DNA from: an uncultured Gemmatimonadota bacterium
GTDB lineage: Bacteria > Gemmatimonadota > Gemmatimonadetes > Gemmatimonadales > Gemmatimonadaceae
Length of the DNA stretch: 64,000 bases
Assembly: GCA_902826615.1 (NCBI GenBank)
Contig: CADEFN010000002.1
Span: 496,001 to 560,000, forward strand
Reading direction: 5' to 3'
Shown here: in pieces, positions 52,444-63,400 of the stretch
How the letters are laid out: each line of letters starts with the position of its first letter
Position numbering within the stretch: the first letter of the stretch is position 1
Program-made: the position numbers and the translations under genes
The notes under the pieces: generated by a model
Databases searched by the model: none
Told to the model about the DNA's origin: nothing
Seen by the model: only the letters and a program-made list of their open reading frames with translations

Positions 52444-54597
52444 CTACCGCTCGATCAGGCGGCGCAGCGTGCGAGCCAGCGGACGCCAGTCGTCATGCGC
52501 CAGCTCTTCCACCAGCTCACCGACATCGAACTCGGGCTCGTCGCCACAGACCTCGGTGGGCTCGGAGCCGGCCTTGAACCACTCGCGCTGTCGCGCCTGA
52601 CACCACTCACCGGCCAAACGTCCGGTAGCAGGATCGATGTCCACCGCCACCAGGCCGGCGGGTGCCTTCCATGACCCCTCACGCTCGCGCCAGCCGGCCC
52701 GGTAGAAATCGGCCCACGCCGGCGCGGCGTAGCGGCCCCCATTCACGTTGCCGCCCATCGGCCGCGGGTGGTCGTAGCCAAACCAGAAGCCGGCCACCAC
52801 CGTGGGGGTGTAGCCAACAAACCAGACATCGGTGCCGTCGTTGGTGGTCCCGGTTTTTCCAGCCACCGGCCCCGTGACCCCCATCGCTCGCACCGCCTGT
52901 CCCGTGCCCTCGTCCACCACGGACCGGAGCATCGAGGTCACCTGAAAAGCGTCCCGGGCATCCATCACCTGTTCACGCACCAGGGTGTCGCGCCAGATCA
53001 CCACACCGCGACGCGTTTCGATCCGTCTCACCAGCTGGGGCTTCACCCGCCAGCCGCCATTGGCAAAGGGGGCGTAGGCCGTCACGAGTTCGAGGGGCGA
53101 CACCTCCACCGCGCCTAACGCGACCGCCGGCACTGCACGCAAGGTGCTGCCAATGCCGTTCCGGCGTGCAAGATCGACCACGTTGCGCTCCCCCACGGCC
53201 CGCGACACGCGCACGGTCGCGGCGTTGGCGGAGTGTGCCAGGGCCTGACGCAGCGTCACGGGGCCCCGGTATTCGTCCCCATAGTTGGCGGGCGACCAGT
53301 CGTCGTTTCCAACCCGGATGGTGACTGGCTCGTCGTCCACCATCGTCGCCGGCGTGTACCCGGCCGACAGGGCGGCGGCGTAGACAAATGGCTTGAACGC
53401 CGACCCCGGCTGCCGTCGAGCGGCGATGGCGCGGTTATATCCACCCCGCAGGTGGTCGCGCCCACCCACGAGCGCCCGGATTTCACCATTCCGCGGGTCA
53501 ATCGCCACCATGGCGCCCTGCAGCCGCTCGTTTGCATTGCTCCACCATCCGATATCCCCTTCGATGCGCCCCGCATGCTGCCGCACCGCGCGCTGGGCCG
53601 CGCGCTGCGCGGGGAGATCGAGCGTGGTGAACACCACCAGCTCACTCGCCATGAGTCCTCGCGCCAGGGAGATCGAGTCGACAACGGATCGCACAGCATC
53701 GAGCGCAAACGACTCATCCGGCTGGGGCACCCGCCAGTCGCGACGCGAGACCTGGAGTGATCTGGCCTGCGCCCGAGTCACCTGGGCATCGGTGAGGTAT
53801 CCTTCGCGACGCATGAGGCCAAGCACCACGTTGCGGCGTTCACGTGCCCGGTCGAGATGGGCCTTTGGTGTGTAGGCCGATGGCCCCTTGGCCAGGGCGG
53901 CGAGCACCGCCGCTTCGGCCACGCTCACCTCGCGCACACTCTTGCCAAACAGGTCGCGGCTGGCCCCTTCCACTCCGTACACACCATTCCCCAGATAGAT
54001 CTCGTTGAGATAGAGCTCGAGAATGCGCTCCTTGCTCAGGTGGCGTTCCATGAGCGTGGCCAGCCGCACCTCGATGAGCTTGCGACCTAACGAGCGCTGG
54101 AGGGCAGCCCGTTCCGGGAGAAAGGCATTGCGGGCCGCCTGCATGGTGATGGTGCTGAACCCCTCACGCACGCCCAGGGATCGCACGTTGCGCACAACCG
54201 ACCGCGCCACCGATCGGAGGTCGACCCCGTGATGTTGCGCAAAGCGGCGGTCTTCAGTGGCAATGAAGGCTTCGCGAACATGTCGTGGCACCCGAGCCAG
54301 CGAAATGTTCACCCGGTTCACCGGCGCGAGCCGCCCAATCACGCGTCCCGCGCGATCGAGCACTTTGCCACCCTCCGAAGGGCGGTAGCGTACGATTTCG
54401 TCTGCCGACGGACACCCGGCAAAACCGCAGCTCACCAGCCAGAGGTCGAAAACCGCCCCACCGGCGAGTGCGATGACAACACCCACGGTCAGGAGCCGCC
54501 GGCCCGGCCTCCATTCGATTGCACGTTCGCCCTCGGGGAGTCGGAGCCGGGCAAGAAACCCGGCCCGCAATCGCGCGGACCACTCACGGAATGACAT
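52444..54597 (-). CDS. Class A penicillin-binding protein (PBP1A-type transglycosylase/transpeptidase)
   Basis: This is a 717-residue protein. One N-terminal membrane anchor (LLTVGVVIALAGGAVFDLWL). The GT51 glycosyltransferase domain at about 90-260 has EDRRFAQHHGVD, FSTITMQAARN, RKLIEVRLATLMERHLSKERILELYLNEIYLGNGVYGVE. The transpeptidase domain has catalytic Ser in PGSAFKPF (SxxK), SANAATV (SxN) and GKTGTTND (KTG). It polymerises and cross-links peptidoglycan on the periplasmic side. The acidic C-terminal end (CGDEPEFDVGELVEELAHDD) is unusual. Confidence 0.94.
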   Translation of the reverse strand: MSFREWSARLRAGFLARLRLPEGERAIEWRPGRRLLTVGVVIALAGGAVFDLWLVSCGFAGCPSADEIVRYRPSEGGKVLDRAGRVIGRLAPVNRVNISLARVPRHVREAFIATEDRRFAQHHGVDLRSVARSVVRNVRSLGVREGFSTITMQAARNAFLPERAALQRSLGRKLIEVRLATLMERHLSKERILELYLNEIYLGNGVYGVEGASRDLFGKSVREVSVAEAAVLAALAKGPSAYTPKAHLDRARERRNVVLGLMRREGYLTDAQVTRAQARSLQVSRRDWRVPQPDESFALDAVRSVVDSISLARGLMASELVVFTTLDLPAQRAAQRAVRQHAGRIEGDIGWWSNANERLQGAMVAIDPRNGEIRALVGGRDHLRGGYNRAIAARRQPGSAFKPFVYAAALSAGYTPATMVDDEPVTIRVGNDDWSPANYGDEYRGPVTLRQALAHSANAATVRVSRAVGERNVVDLARRNGIGSTLRAVPAVALGAVEVSPLELVTAYAPFANGGWRVKPQLVRRIETRRGVVIWRDTLVREQVMDARDAFQVTSMLRSVVDEGTGQAVRAMGVTGPVAGKTGTTNDGTDVWFVGYTPTVVAGFWFGYDHPRPMGGNVNGGRYAAPAWADFYRAGWREREGSWKAPAGLVAVDIDPATGRLAGEWCQARQREWFKAGSEPTEVCGDEPEFDVGELVEELAHDDWRPLARTLRRLIER

Positions 54598-54701
54598 GAC
54601 GTGCGTGCCGTTGGAGGGGAGACGACCAGTGTTAGATACGTCACAACCGGCCGAGGGTTTCTTCGGCGCGCGACGACTGCCGTAACACCCGAATCAGCGA
54701 A

Positions 54702-55295
54702 TCAGAACTTCCAGCCCTTGAGGGCCATGAGCGCCGTCTCCAGCGCCTGCTTCTGTTCAGGTTCCGCTGCGCGACTCAGCAGGTCCTCATACCCGGCAAT
54801 GGCCAGATCGAGCATTTCGTAGTCCTGCTCCGCGCTGGCGACCGACGCGGCGTTGTCGGCCATGTTCGCCAGCGCGAGGTCGTCGGTGGGGAACCGCTCG
54901 TGCACCTGACGCCAGCGAATGGTGCGCTGCCGCGGGTCGGCCTCGGAGAGGGCCCAGAGATGCCAGGCACCCCGGTTGGTGGCATCGGCTTCGATGGCAC
55001 GTGAAGCCAGATCCTGCACCGCATCGGGGCCGGCGCCCAGCAGCCAGTAGGCGTTGGCGAGCAGCACGAGCGCGCGGGCATTGCGCGGCTGTGCCTCAAC
55101 TACCACTTCGTACAGGGGAGCCGCGATCTGCGGATCTTCGAGAAACTCTTCTGCCGCCACCACGAGCGCATCGGGTGTTGCGGCCCGGGCGACACGCTGG
55201 AGTTCATCCCGGAGTTGAGCAAAGCGACCGAGCGCGCGATACTCTGCAATAAGGCCCGCGAGCTCCGACGCCAGTGGCGATGGGGCGTTCAGCAT
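54702..55295 (-). CDS. TPR-like helical protein
   Basis: This is a 197-residue, Ala/Leu/Glu-rich all-helical protein. Repeating 34-residue-like units are visible (APLYEVVVEAQPRNARALVLLANAYWLLG, AIEADATNRGAWHLWALSEADPRQRTIRW, YEMLDLAIAGYEDLLSRAAEPEQKQALETALMALKG), the pattern of TPR adaptors. No signal peptide. Start ATG 55295 is chosen because the next upstream ATG would overlap the divergent gene. The partner is unknown. Confidence 0.7.
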   Translation of the reverse strand: MLNAPSPLASELAGLIAEYRALGRFAQLRDELQRVARAATPDALVVAAEEFLEDPQIAAPLYEVVVEAQPRNARALVLLANAYWLLGAGPDAVQDLASRAIEADATNRGAWHLWALSEADPRQRTIRWRQVHERFPTDDLALANMADNAASVASAEQDYEMLDLAIAGYEDLLSRAAEPEQKQALETALMALKGWKF

Positions 55296-55348
55296 GCGGC
55301 CAATGTACAGCTCCCGCCGCTGCGGCGCTGCCTTCACCTGTCCCCTAC

Positions 55349-55987
55349 GTGCTCCCGACTCCATTCCTCGTCTGCCTCTCCACCTCCGCCGCTGCCGCGG
55401 ATGTGTTGCGTGACCTGGTGCAGACGCTGGTGCCGCAGGCCAGGGTCGACTCCGCCGACACCTCCGTGATCCGGCATTTGCCGCCCTCCCATTGCGTCAT
55501 TCTGTCTGTAGGCCAGATGTACGAGTCGGCTGAATCGGTCGTGCGCGAGCTGCGTGCACGGGGCAATGCCGACGATGTACTGGTGGTGGCGGATGACGTG
55601 GCCCTGCTGCCTACTACCGCGCTGCAGCGGCTCGGCGCGCGGCTCGCCGTTGCCACCAATGAGGTGGCCACTGCACTTCCGGCGGTGCTCATGGAGAGCC
55701 TGCGCGACCGCGCGCTTCGTCAGGCCTCCGACGAAGCCGTGCAGCTGCAGACGGCACTGCGGCAGGTACAGGCGCTCATTGCCGCGGGACAATTGGCGGG
55801 ACGGCTGCAGCACCGACTCAACAACCCGCTTGCCGCATTGCTCGCCGAAGCACAACTCCTCGAACTCGAACCACTCGCACCGGAGGTGGCCGCATCGGTC
55901 CGCCGGATTGTGGAGCTCTGCCGCCGCGTGATCGACGAAACACGTTCCATCGATGGGCTGGCGAACGCTGGCGGGGGTCCCGCGTAA
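55349..55987 (+). CDS. Protein with histidine-kinase-type dimerisation/phosphoacceptor helix but no ATPase domain
   Basis: This is a 212-residue protein. The first 110 residues have alternating strands and helices (FLVCLSTSAAAADVLRDLV, HCVILSVGQMYESAESVVRELRARG, DVLVVADDVALLPTTALQRLGARLAVATN), a degenerate receiver-like fold. Then comes a long helix and the H-box AGRLQHRLNNPLAALLAEAQLLELE, with a His in the position that is phosphorylated in HisKA domains. The chain ends about 40 residues later, with no N, G1 or G2 boxes. It may be a phosphotransfer or dimerisation partner. GTG 55349 is preferred; ATG 55274 would overlap the divergent TPR gene. Confidence 0.65.
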   Translation: MLPTPFLVCLSTSAAAADVLRDLVQTLVPQARVDSADTSVIRHLPPSHCVILSVGQMYESAESVVRELRARGNADDVLVVADDVALLPTTALQRLGARLAVATNEVATALPAVLMESLRDRALRQASDEAVQLQTALRQVQALIAAGQLAGRLQHRLNNPLAALLAEAQLLELEPLAPEVAASVRRIVELCRRVIDETRSIDGLANAGGGPA

Positions 55988-56402
55988 GTATCCTCGCAGG
56001 CAGCGAATCGTCTCAAGAGCAGCCGGACTGCCTTGCGCGATGGGCGGCGGTGTGGCATACTCGTAGTCACTTGAGGTGCGCGCTGCGCACCCAGGTATCG
56101 AGGCCCGGTCAGCCCAGTGGGCATGTGCGAACGAACGGCGCCTCATCCCAACGTCACCAGGAATTGCCGGTCGTGCGCGTGGTCGCGCTGCCGTCAGGTG
56201 ACCTGAAGTCTGTGCGGTTCGCGCACCCTCGTCTCTCTCAGTCCATTCCGAATTCCCGCGCTCCAGGACACCGCGCTTCTCAGCGTGTGATCCAGCGCAC
56301 TCGGCCTCGTTAGGACATTCCGTCCTCAGTTGAGACTTTCCGGCCCCAATGGGTCGCCGGAGTTTGTCATGATCACATCCGTTCCTCCCATAATTTCACG
56401 GC
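55988..56402. other. Long leader/intergenic region upstream of rho
   Basis: No gene is apparent in these 415 bases; short frames on both strands lack any protein character. A long untranslated leader would suit rho, which in E. coli is autoregulated by termination in its leader, but I see no specific site here. Confidence 0.35.
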
Positions 56403-57956
<1,554 letters not shown>

Positions 57957-58422
57957 GGGCGCCGCCCTCGCCCGACGTCGGCCGGTGTACGTCTGAGCTA
58001 TCGGGCGGTCGGGGAGCTCACAATACCGGCAATCGAAGCACGGCCACAAAGCGCAACTCGCGGCCGTGCTTCCCGCCTCGTTCCTTGCTGTTCGCCAGGG
58101 GCTCCCGACTGGTGTCCGCCCAGCGCGCCAGATGATGAGCTCGGCGCCGCGCGGCGATGGATTTGGAGTAACCAACGAAGTCATGCGCTCGTCCCGAACC
58201 CTTGGCCAGAGACTCCAGGGTGTCCTCCTGCACGCCTCCACGGACGACCTGCGGGACTTTCTCAACCATCAAAGGGCGCCAGCGGATTCCTGAGGCTGAC
58301 GCGACTCGGGAACGTCGAACACGCGATCGAGGGTGTGCTCGCCCTAATTGCCTGCAACTCCTGCCCGCCGCCTGGAGCGAGGCCGCGGCGGAACCGGGCC
58401 ATGGCGACCTGAGCGCTGCCAC
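57957..58422. other. Region between rho and the second chemotaxis operon
   Basis: There is no confident gene. One plus-strand ORF (58132-58293, 53 residues, ending TDDLRDFLNHQRAPADS) could be a small protein or a remnant, but has no Shine-Dalgarno and no recognisable family. The segment also holds a hairpin (58035-58072). Confidence 0.35.
58035..58072 (+). terminator. Hairpin downstream of rho
   Basis: An 11-bp perfect stem (58035-58045 with 58062-58072) with a 16-base loop lies 79 bases after the rho stop. There is no U-tract, so termination by this element is uncertain. Confidence 0.4.
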
Positions 58423-58449
58423 TCAAGAAACGGCCCGAAGTGCCGATCC
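58423..58449 (+). promoter_or_regulatory. Sigma-28-type promoter of chemotaxis operon 2
   Basis: TCAAG (58423-58427), 14 bases and GCCGATCC (58442-58449). The -10 matches FliA GCCGATAA in the first six bases and the spacing is that of the FliA consensus. It lies 42 bases before the cheA ATG. Confidence 0.6.
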
Positions 58450-58491
58450 TATTCATGCAACGGTACTTCCAATCCCCTGCGGGCCGATCTC

Positions 58492-60765
58492 ATGCCGATG
58501 GACGATGTCCTGAAAGAGTTCCTCACCGAAGGAAGTGAGGGCCTAGCCCAGCTGGATCTCGATCTCGTGGAACTCGAGCGCCACCCGGACTCCCAGGAAC
58601 TGATCAACCGAATCTTCCGGTCAATTCATACGATCAAGGGCGGCTGTGGCTTTTTGGATCTGGCGCGCCTTGAAGCCGTGGCCCATGCGACGGAAGGTGT
58701 CCTGATGCAGGTGCGCGAGCACCGGCTCGGAGTAAGCCAGTCGATGATGAATGACGTCCTCTCGGGTGTGGACGCCATCCGGAAGATCATGAACTACCTC
58801 GAGACCGAGCAGCGCGAGCCCGACGGTGACGATCGCGTAGTTATTGAGCGGCTGGAACGCTGGCTCACGGGAGAGCCCCCGGTGACCCCCGAGGAGCCGA
58901 CGCCGGAGTTACCACAGCATTCAGGAGGGTCCCGCGGGACCTTTGAACTCTTTGAAACGGGGGAGGTAATCCCCGTCCATGCATCGGCCGTTCCGTTGGC
59001 TGAGGAGCCGTCGACATCTGTCGCGCCAGCAGCAGCTGAGGTCCGCACACCCGCGCCGCCGGCGCCGCCGAGCGGCGCGGGCTCAAGCGACTCCGAAGCC
59101 GGGAGCGACCCCCGCCAGTCCGTCGTGGAGTCGTCCCTGCGGGTTAACGTCGTCCTGCTCGACCGACTGATGAACCTCGTCGGCGAACTGGTGCTGGCGC
59201 GTAACCAGTTGATTCAGCTGTCGACGGGCACCGAGGAATCCGTGTTCGCCGCGCCGGTGCAGCACCTGAACCGGGTAGCGTCCGACCTGCAAGAGGCGGT
59301 GATGAAAACCCGCATGCAACCGATCGGAGCGGCGTGGGGCAAGTTGCCGCGCCTGGTGCGCGATCTGGCTGCGGCGACCGGGAAGAAGATCGAGCTGGAT
59401 ATGCGGGGCGCGGAGACGGAGCTGGACCGGCAGATCCTCCAGGCGATTCAGGATCCGCTGACGCACATGGTGCGCAACTCAGCGGACCACGGCATTGAAA
59501 GTCCGGACGAGCGCATCGACAACGGCAAGCCAGCGCACGGCACGATCACCCTGAATGCGTACCATGAAGGCGGTCATGTGATCCTGGAGATCACCGACGA
59601 TGGCGCCGGAATCAACGTGGATCGCGTGCGGTCCAAAGCGATCGAGCGTGGCTTGGTCAAGGCCGAGGCTGCGATGGCGATGTCGGAGTCGCAGATCCTG
59701 CGCTTCATTTTCGAGCCCGGTTTCTCCACGGCCGCGCAGATCACCAACGTCAGTGGTCGTGGCGTCGGCATGGACGTGGTGCGAAGCAACATCGAGCGAA
59801 TTGGCGGCACCGTTGACCTGAGCTCCCGCATGGGAGAAGGCTCGACGGTGCGCGTGAAGATCCCGCTGACGCTCGCGATCGTTTCGGCGCTGGTGGTCAA
59901 GGCTGGGGCTCACGTCTTCGCCATCCCCCAGATTGGTGTCGTGGAGCTGGTGCGGGTGACCGAGGAGCTGCAGCACCGGATGGAGCGTGTGAACCAGGTG
60001 AGGTTCTATCGCCTTCGCGATGCCCTGTTGCCCATCGTGGATCTCGCCGGTCTGCTTGCCCTTAACAGCGACAGCAGCCGCAGCGAGTTCAACATCGTGG
60101 TCTGCCAGGTCGGCACCTTGCGCTTTGGCCTGGTCGTCGATGACGTCTATGATACGCAGGAAATTGTCGTCAAGCCCGTCGGTCGCCTCGTCAAGCACGT
60201 GACGGTCTATTCCGGGTGTACGATCCTCGGCGATGGACGCGTGATCATGATCCTGGACACGACCGGGATCGCCTCGACGGCCATGCCATCGACCCAGAGC
60301 GAACGTACCGTCCCGCGCAGCGTGGAGGCGCAGACCACGCAGAACACGGAGCGCGAGAGCATCCTCCTGTTCGATGCCGGTGGGGCGACCCTGCAAGCAG
60401 TGCCGCTCGTTCGCGTGGCACGCCTGGAAGAGTTTGGTGCGGAGCAGCTCGAGGAAGCCGATGGACGGCTGGTGGTGCAGTATCGCGGCGCGCTGCTGCC
60501 CATCATCGCGGCCAATCCCTCGATGAATGTGCGGGCGCGTGTCCCGCGGCCGGTCATCGTCCTGTCCGCGGATGGCCAGACGATGGGTCTGGCCGTCGAG
60601 GAGATCAAGGACATCGTCGAGGAACATCTCGTGATGCAGGCGGGGGCGCGTCGCCCGGGTGTGCGAGGGGTGGCCGTAATCGCCGGCAAGGCGACCGAGG
60701 TGCTCGACGTCACCCACTTCCTCTCCGAGGCGTCCGCGTCGCTCTCGGGCGTCGGAGGCTTCTAA
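58492..60765 (+). CDS. cheA: Chemotaxis histidine kinase CheA, second copy, with two CheW-like domains
   Basis: This is a 757-residue kinase. P1: His at about residue 46 in IFRSIHTIKGGCGFLDLARLEAVAHATEG. A Pro/Ala-rich linker without clear P2 spans about 130-210. P3 has LRVNVVLLDRLMNLVGELVLARNQLIQL. P4 has HMVRNSADHGIESP, DDGAGINVDR and TNVSGRGVGMDVVRSNIE. The first CheW-like domain is at about 490-600 and a second at about 620-750 (LLFDAGGATLQAVPLVRVARLEEFG, GLAVEEIKDIVEEHL). It is distinct in sequence and build from the first CheA, so it serves a separate array or pathway. ATG 58492 starts P1. Confidence 0.94.
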   Translation: MPMDDVLKEFLTEGSEGLAQLDLDLVELERHPDSQELINRIFRSIHTIKGGCGFLDLARLEAVAHATEGVLMQVREHRLGVSQSMMNDVLSGVDAIRKIMNYLETEQREPDGDDRVVIERLERWLTGEPPVTPEEPTPELPQHSGGSRGTFELFETGEVIPVHASAVPLAEEPSTSVAPAAAEVRTPAPPAPPSGAGSSDSEAGSDPRQSVVESSLRVNVVLLDRLMNLVGELVLARNQLIQLSTGTEESVFAAPVQHLNRVASDLQEAVMKTRMQPIGAAWGKLPRLVRDLAAATGKKIELDMRGAETELDRQILQAIQDPLTHMVRNSADHGIESPDERIDNGKPAHGTITLNAYHEGGHVILEITDDGAGINVDRVRSKAIERGLVKAEAAMAMSESQILRFIFEPGFSTAAQITNVSGRGVGMDVVRSNIERIGGTVDLSSRMGEGSTVRVKIPLTLAIVSALVVKAGAHVFAIPQIGVVELVRVTEELQHRMERVNQVRFYRLRDALLPIVDLAGLLALNSDSSRSEFNIVVCQVGTLRFGLVVDDVYDTQEIVVKPVGRLVKHVTVYSGCTILGDGRVIMILDTTGIASTAMPSTQSERTVPRSVEAQTTQNTERESILLFDAGGATLQAVPLVRVARLEEFGAEQLEEADGRLVVQYRGALLPIIAANPSMNVRARVPRPVIVLSADGQTMGLAVEEIKDIVEEHLVMQAGARRPGVRGVAVIAGKATEVLDVTHFLSEASASLSGVGGF

Positions 60766-61209
60766 ATGAGTAACAGCGTGACTCAGGAGTTTGTCACCTT
60801 TCGCGTCGGTGATCAGTGGCTCGGCGTACCCGTGAGCATCGTGCAGGAGGTGCTGCTGGCCCAGCGTCTGGCTGTTGTCCCGTTGTCCCCGCCTGAGGTT
60901 GCCGGGTTTCTCAACCTGCGCGGGCAGATCGTCACGGCCGTCGACGTGCGCACTCGCCTCGACATGGACGGCGAGCCTTCGGTTGGCACGGCCATGAATG
61001 TCGTGGTGCGCCATGACGACGAGCTCTTTTCGCTCCTCGTCGATGAAGTCGGCGACGTGCTTGCGGTGGAAGCCGGCTCGGTGGAGCCTGTACCGGCGAC
61101 CCTGGACGCGTGTTGGCGTTCAGTCAGCAGCGGTATCATCCGCCGGGAACGTGACCTGGTGGTCGTCCTCGATTCCGGCGCGCTACTGCGTGTCGAGGCC
61201 AAGGCCTGA
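60766..61209 (+). CDS. cheW: Chemotaxis coupling protein CheW, second copy
   Basis: This is a 147-residue Che[60 protein letters not shown] in order, and [27 protein letters not shown]. The ATG follows the cheA stop without any gap, so translation is coupled. It couples the PAS-MCP downstream to the second CheA. Confidence 0.94.
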   Translation: MSNSVTQEFVTFRVGDQWLGVPVSIVQEVLLAQRLAVVPLSPPEVAGFLNLRGQIVTAVDVRTRLDMDGEPSVGTAMNVVVRHDDELFSLLVDEVGDVLAVEAGSVEPVPATLDACWRSVSSGIIRRERDLVVVLDSGALLRVEAKA

Positions 61210-61396
61210 TCGTGACGACTGCGACTCGTGCGCTCCAGGACGCGACGCTCCTGCGGATTCCATCGATGCTGTAAATCCGCGCGTCGACCACCTCGCGCAG
61301 ACGCGCACCTACCCAACTGTTGCAGCTCACGCCATTTGCGGCGCGGGCGGCGTATCGTCTCCCTTGTCCTCGTCTCACCCTCCCGCCTCACCATCC

Positions 61397-63043
61397 ATGT
61401 CCACCACGAAGGTCGCACCGCGCAACGCCAAGCTCCCCAAGCTCCCGAAGCTCAAGAACTGGAATGTCGACACGGACGCGATCGACGAAGCGCCCGTCGA
61501 CGCCAACCTGCAGGGAATCGTCGACGCGATCTCGCGTTCCACCGCGATGATCGAGTTCACCCCGGACGGTACCATCCTCACGGCCAATGACAACTTCCTC
61601 GGGGCGATCGGTTATTCGCTCAGCGAGATCCAGGGCAAGCACCACTCCCTGTTCTGTGAGGAGTCCTATCGTTCCTCACCGGCCTACCGCGAGTTCTGGG
61701 CAAAGCTTGGTCGTGGTGAGTACGATGCGAACGAATACAAGCGCATCGCCAAGGGGGGCAGGGAGATCTGGATCCAGGCCTCGTATAACCCGGTGCGGGA
61801 CGCGGAAGGTCGCGTTGTAAAGGTCGTGAAATTCGCCACCGACATCACGGCGCAGGCCGCGACCGCGGCCGACTTCGCCGGCCAGGTTGCCGCCATGAGC
61901 AAGGCAAACGCGGTCATCGAGTTCAACCTCGACGGGACGATCATCACCGCGAACGACAATTTCCTCGGCGCACTCGGGTATACACTTTCCGAGATCCAGG
62001 GGAAGCATCATCGCATGTTCTGCGAGGAGGCGTATCGGTCATCGAGCGCGTATACAGAGTTCTGGGCCAAACTGAATCGAGGTTCATTCGATGCGGGCAT
62101 CTACAACCGCATCGGAAAGGGCGGTAAGTCCGTTTGGATTCAGGCGTCCTATAACCCGATCCTCGATCGCGAGGGTCGCCCGTTCAAGGTGGTGAAGTTC
62201 GCCACCGATGTCACTCCTCTCGTTCAGCTCGCAGAAACCCTCGACTCGGTCGCCAGCATCGTTTCGGCGTCGTCAACGGAACTCGAGGCTTCGTCGCAGT
62301 CGATGGCGGCAGGCGCCGAAGAGACAAACCGGCAGTCGCAGGCGGTGGCTGCGGCCTCCGAGCAGGCGACGCGAAACGTGCAGACGGTGGCTGCCTCGGC
62401 TGAGGAGCTGACCGCTTCGATCAGGGAGATCGCGTCCCGCGTGCAGGAGGCGTCGCAGATCTCACAGGTTGCCGTGAAGCAGGCGGCGTCGACGACTGAG
62501 ACCATGGCCAAGCTCGGACAGTCGAGCCAGGAGATCGGCCAGGTCGTGAAGGTGATCACGTCGATTGCGCAGCAGACCAACCTGCTGGCGCTCAACGCCA
62601 CCATCGAGGCGGCACGCGCAGGAGAGGCTGGGAAGGGCTTCGCCGTCGTCGCGAATGAAGTGAAGGAGTTGGCGCGCCAGACCGCCAAGGCGACTGAGGA
62701 GATCGGCAACAAGATCGCCGGGGTCCAGGCGGACACAGGAACGGCCGTTTCCGCCATCAAGGAGATCGCGACGGTGATCGACAAGATCAACGACATCTCC
62801 ACCACCATCGCCGGTGCGGTGGAGGAGCAGAACGCGGCGACGGGTGAGATTTCCCGTAACGTGTCCGAGGCCGCGCGCGGCACCGCAGATGTGAGCTACA
62901 ACATCACCTCGGTGACCCAGGCGGCAGGCGAGTCGGGCCGCACGGCGGAAGGGATCAAGACAGCGGCAGGCCAGCTCGCGTCCGAGGCAGTGCGCCTCTC
63001 AGGTGCAGTGGCGGACCTGCAGCGGAGGCTGCGATCCAGCTAG
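61397..63043 (+). CDS. Soluble chemotaxis transducer with two PAS domains
   Basis: The 548-residue protein has no membrane helix. The N-terminal 30 residues are basic. PAS1 is about 38-160 ([53 protein letters not shown]). PAS2 is a close duplicate at about 165-275 ([37 protein letters not shown]). The MCP signalling domain follows, with [47 protein letters not shown]. Tandem PAS of this type occurs in BdlA-like and Aer-like energy or redox sensors; a haem or flavin ligand is possible but not shown. It probably clusters in the cytoplasm with the second CheA/CheW. Confidence 0.92.
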   Translation: MSTTKVAPRNAKLPKLPKLKNWNVDTDAIDEAPVDANLQGIVDAISRSTAMIEFTPDGTILTANDNFLGAIGYSLSEIQGKHHSLFCEESYRSSPAYREFWAKLGRGEYDANEYKRIAKGGREIWIQASYNPVRDAEGRVVKVVKFATDITAQAATAADFAGQVAAMSKANAVIEFNLDGTIITANDNFLGALGYTLSEIQGKHHRMFCEEAYRSSSAYTEFWAKLNRGSFDAGIYNRIGKGGKSVWIQASYNPILDREGRPFKVVKFATDVTPLVQLAETLDSVASIVSASSTELEASSQSMAAGAEETNRQSQAVAAASEQATRNVQTVAASAEELTASIREIASRVQEASQISQVAVKQAASTTETMAKLGQSSQEIGQVVKVITSIAQQTNLLALNATIEAARAGEAGKGFAVVANEVKELARQTAKATEEIGNKIAGVQADTGTAVSAIKEIATVIDKINDISTTIAGAVEEQNAATGEISRNVSEAARGTADVSYNITSVTQAAGESGRTAEGIKTAAGQLASEAVRLSGAVADLQRRLRSS

Positions 63044-63345
63044 TACCTCGGGACGTGCGCTGACAGCGCTGCCTGGTCTTCCTCACCCTCGTGGTGCCGT
63101 GCCTCTACCAACTGTTTGTGGGGGCACATGGAAGGTCGGATACCGATGCGCACACGTTCTCGAACATCAACATGGTAGCGGGCATGAGCACCGTGCCCGT
63201 TGCCATGCGGGTGCTTTCGGGGCGAGGCGGCGATGTGCTCCGGTGGGCACGGTGACCTTCCTGAACGACGCCCTCGCACTCGCGGGGTTGGCCTGGTCGT
63301 TCGCGGCATTCGCCAGCTAGGTCATACAGGAAGCCACCGGGTCGG
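63044..63345. other. Non-coding or decayed stretch between the PAS-MCP and the CheY-like gene
   Basis: There is no intact gene. One plus-strand frame (63064 to about 63253) reads like part of a membrane protein (LVFLTLVVPCLYQLFVGAH ... GMSTVPVAMRVLSG). A second frame nearby continues with FLNDALALAGLAWSFAAFAS. Together they could be a frameshifted remnant, but chance cannot be excluded. Confidence 0.35.
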
Positions 63346-63353
63346 CCGATACT
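63346..63353 (+). promoter_or_regulatory. Sigma-28-type -10 element before the CheY-like gene
   Basis: GCCGATAC matches the FliA -10 in seven of eight bases and is followed by TT as at the other sites in this window. The -35 side is weak (ACAGG with 15 bases spacing). The ATG of the response regulator is 47 bases downstream. Confidence 0.45.
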
Positions 63354-63400
63354 TGCTCGGGAGATCCCGCAGGGACCGCAGGCACCAGCCCCCACCGAAT

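Noticed and set aside
52016-52600. ORF with an (REA)n repeat
   Set aside because: The amino-acid repeat is a by-product of the 9-base tandem array; the frame also runs through the glycosyltransferase gene in a wrong frame.
58018-58422. 134-residue minus-strand ORF between rho and cheA
   Set aside because: It is Arg/Ser-rich, crosses the hairpin at 58035-58072, and has no start signal or family.
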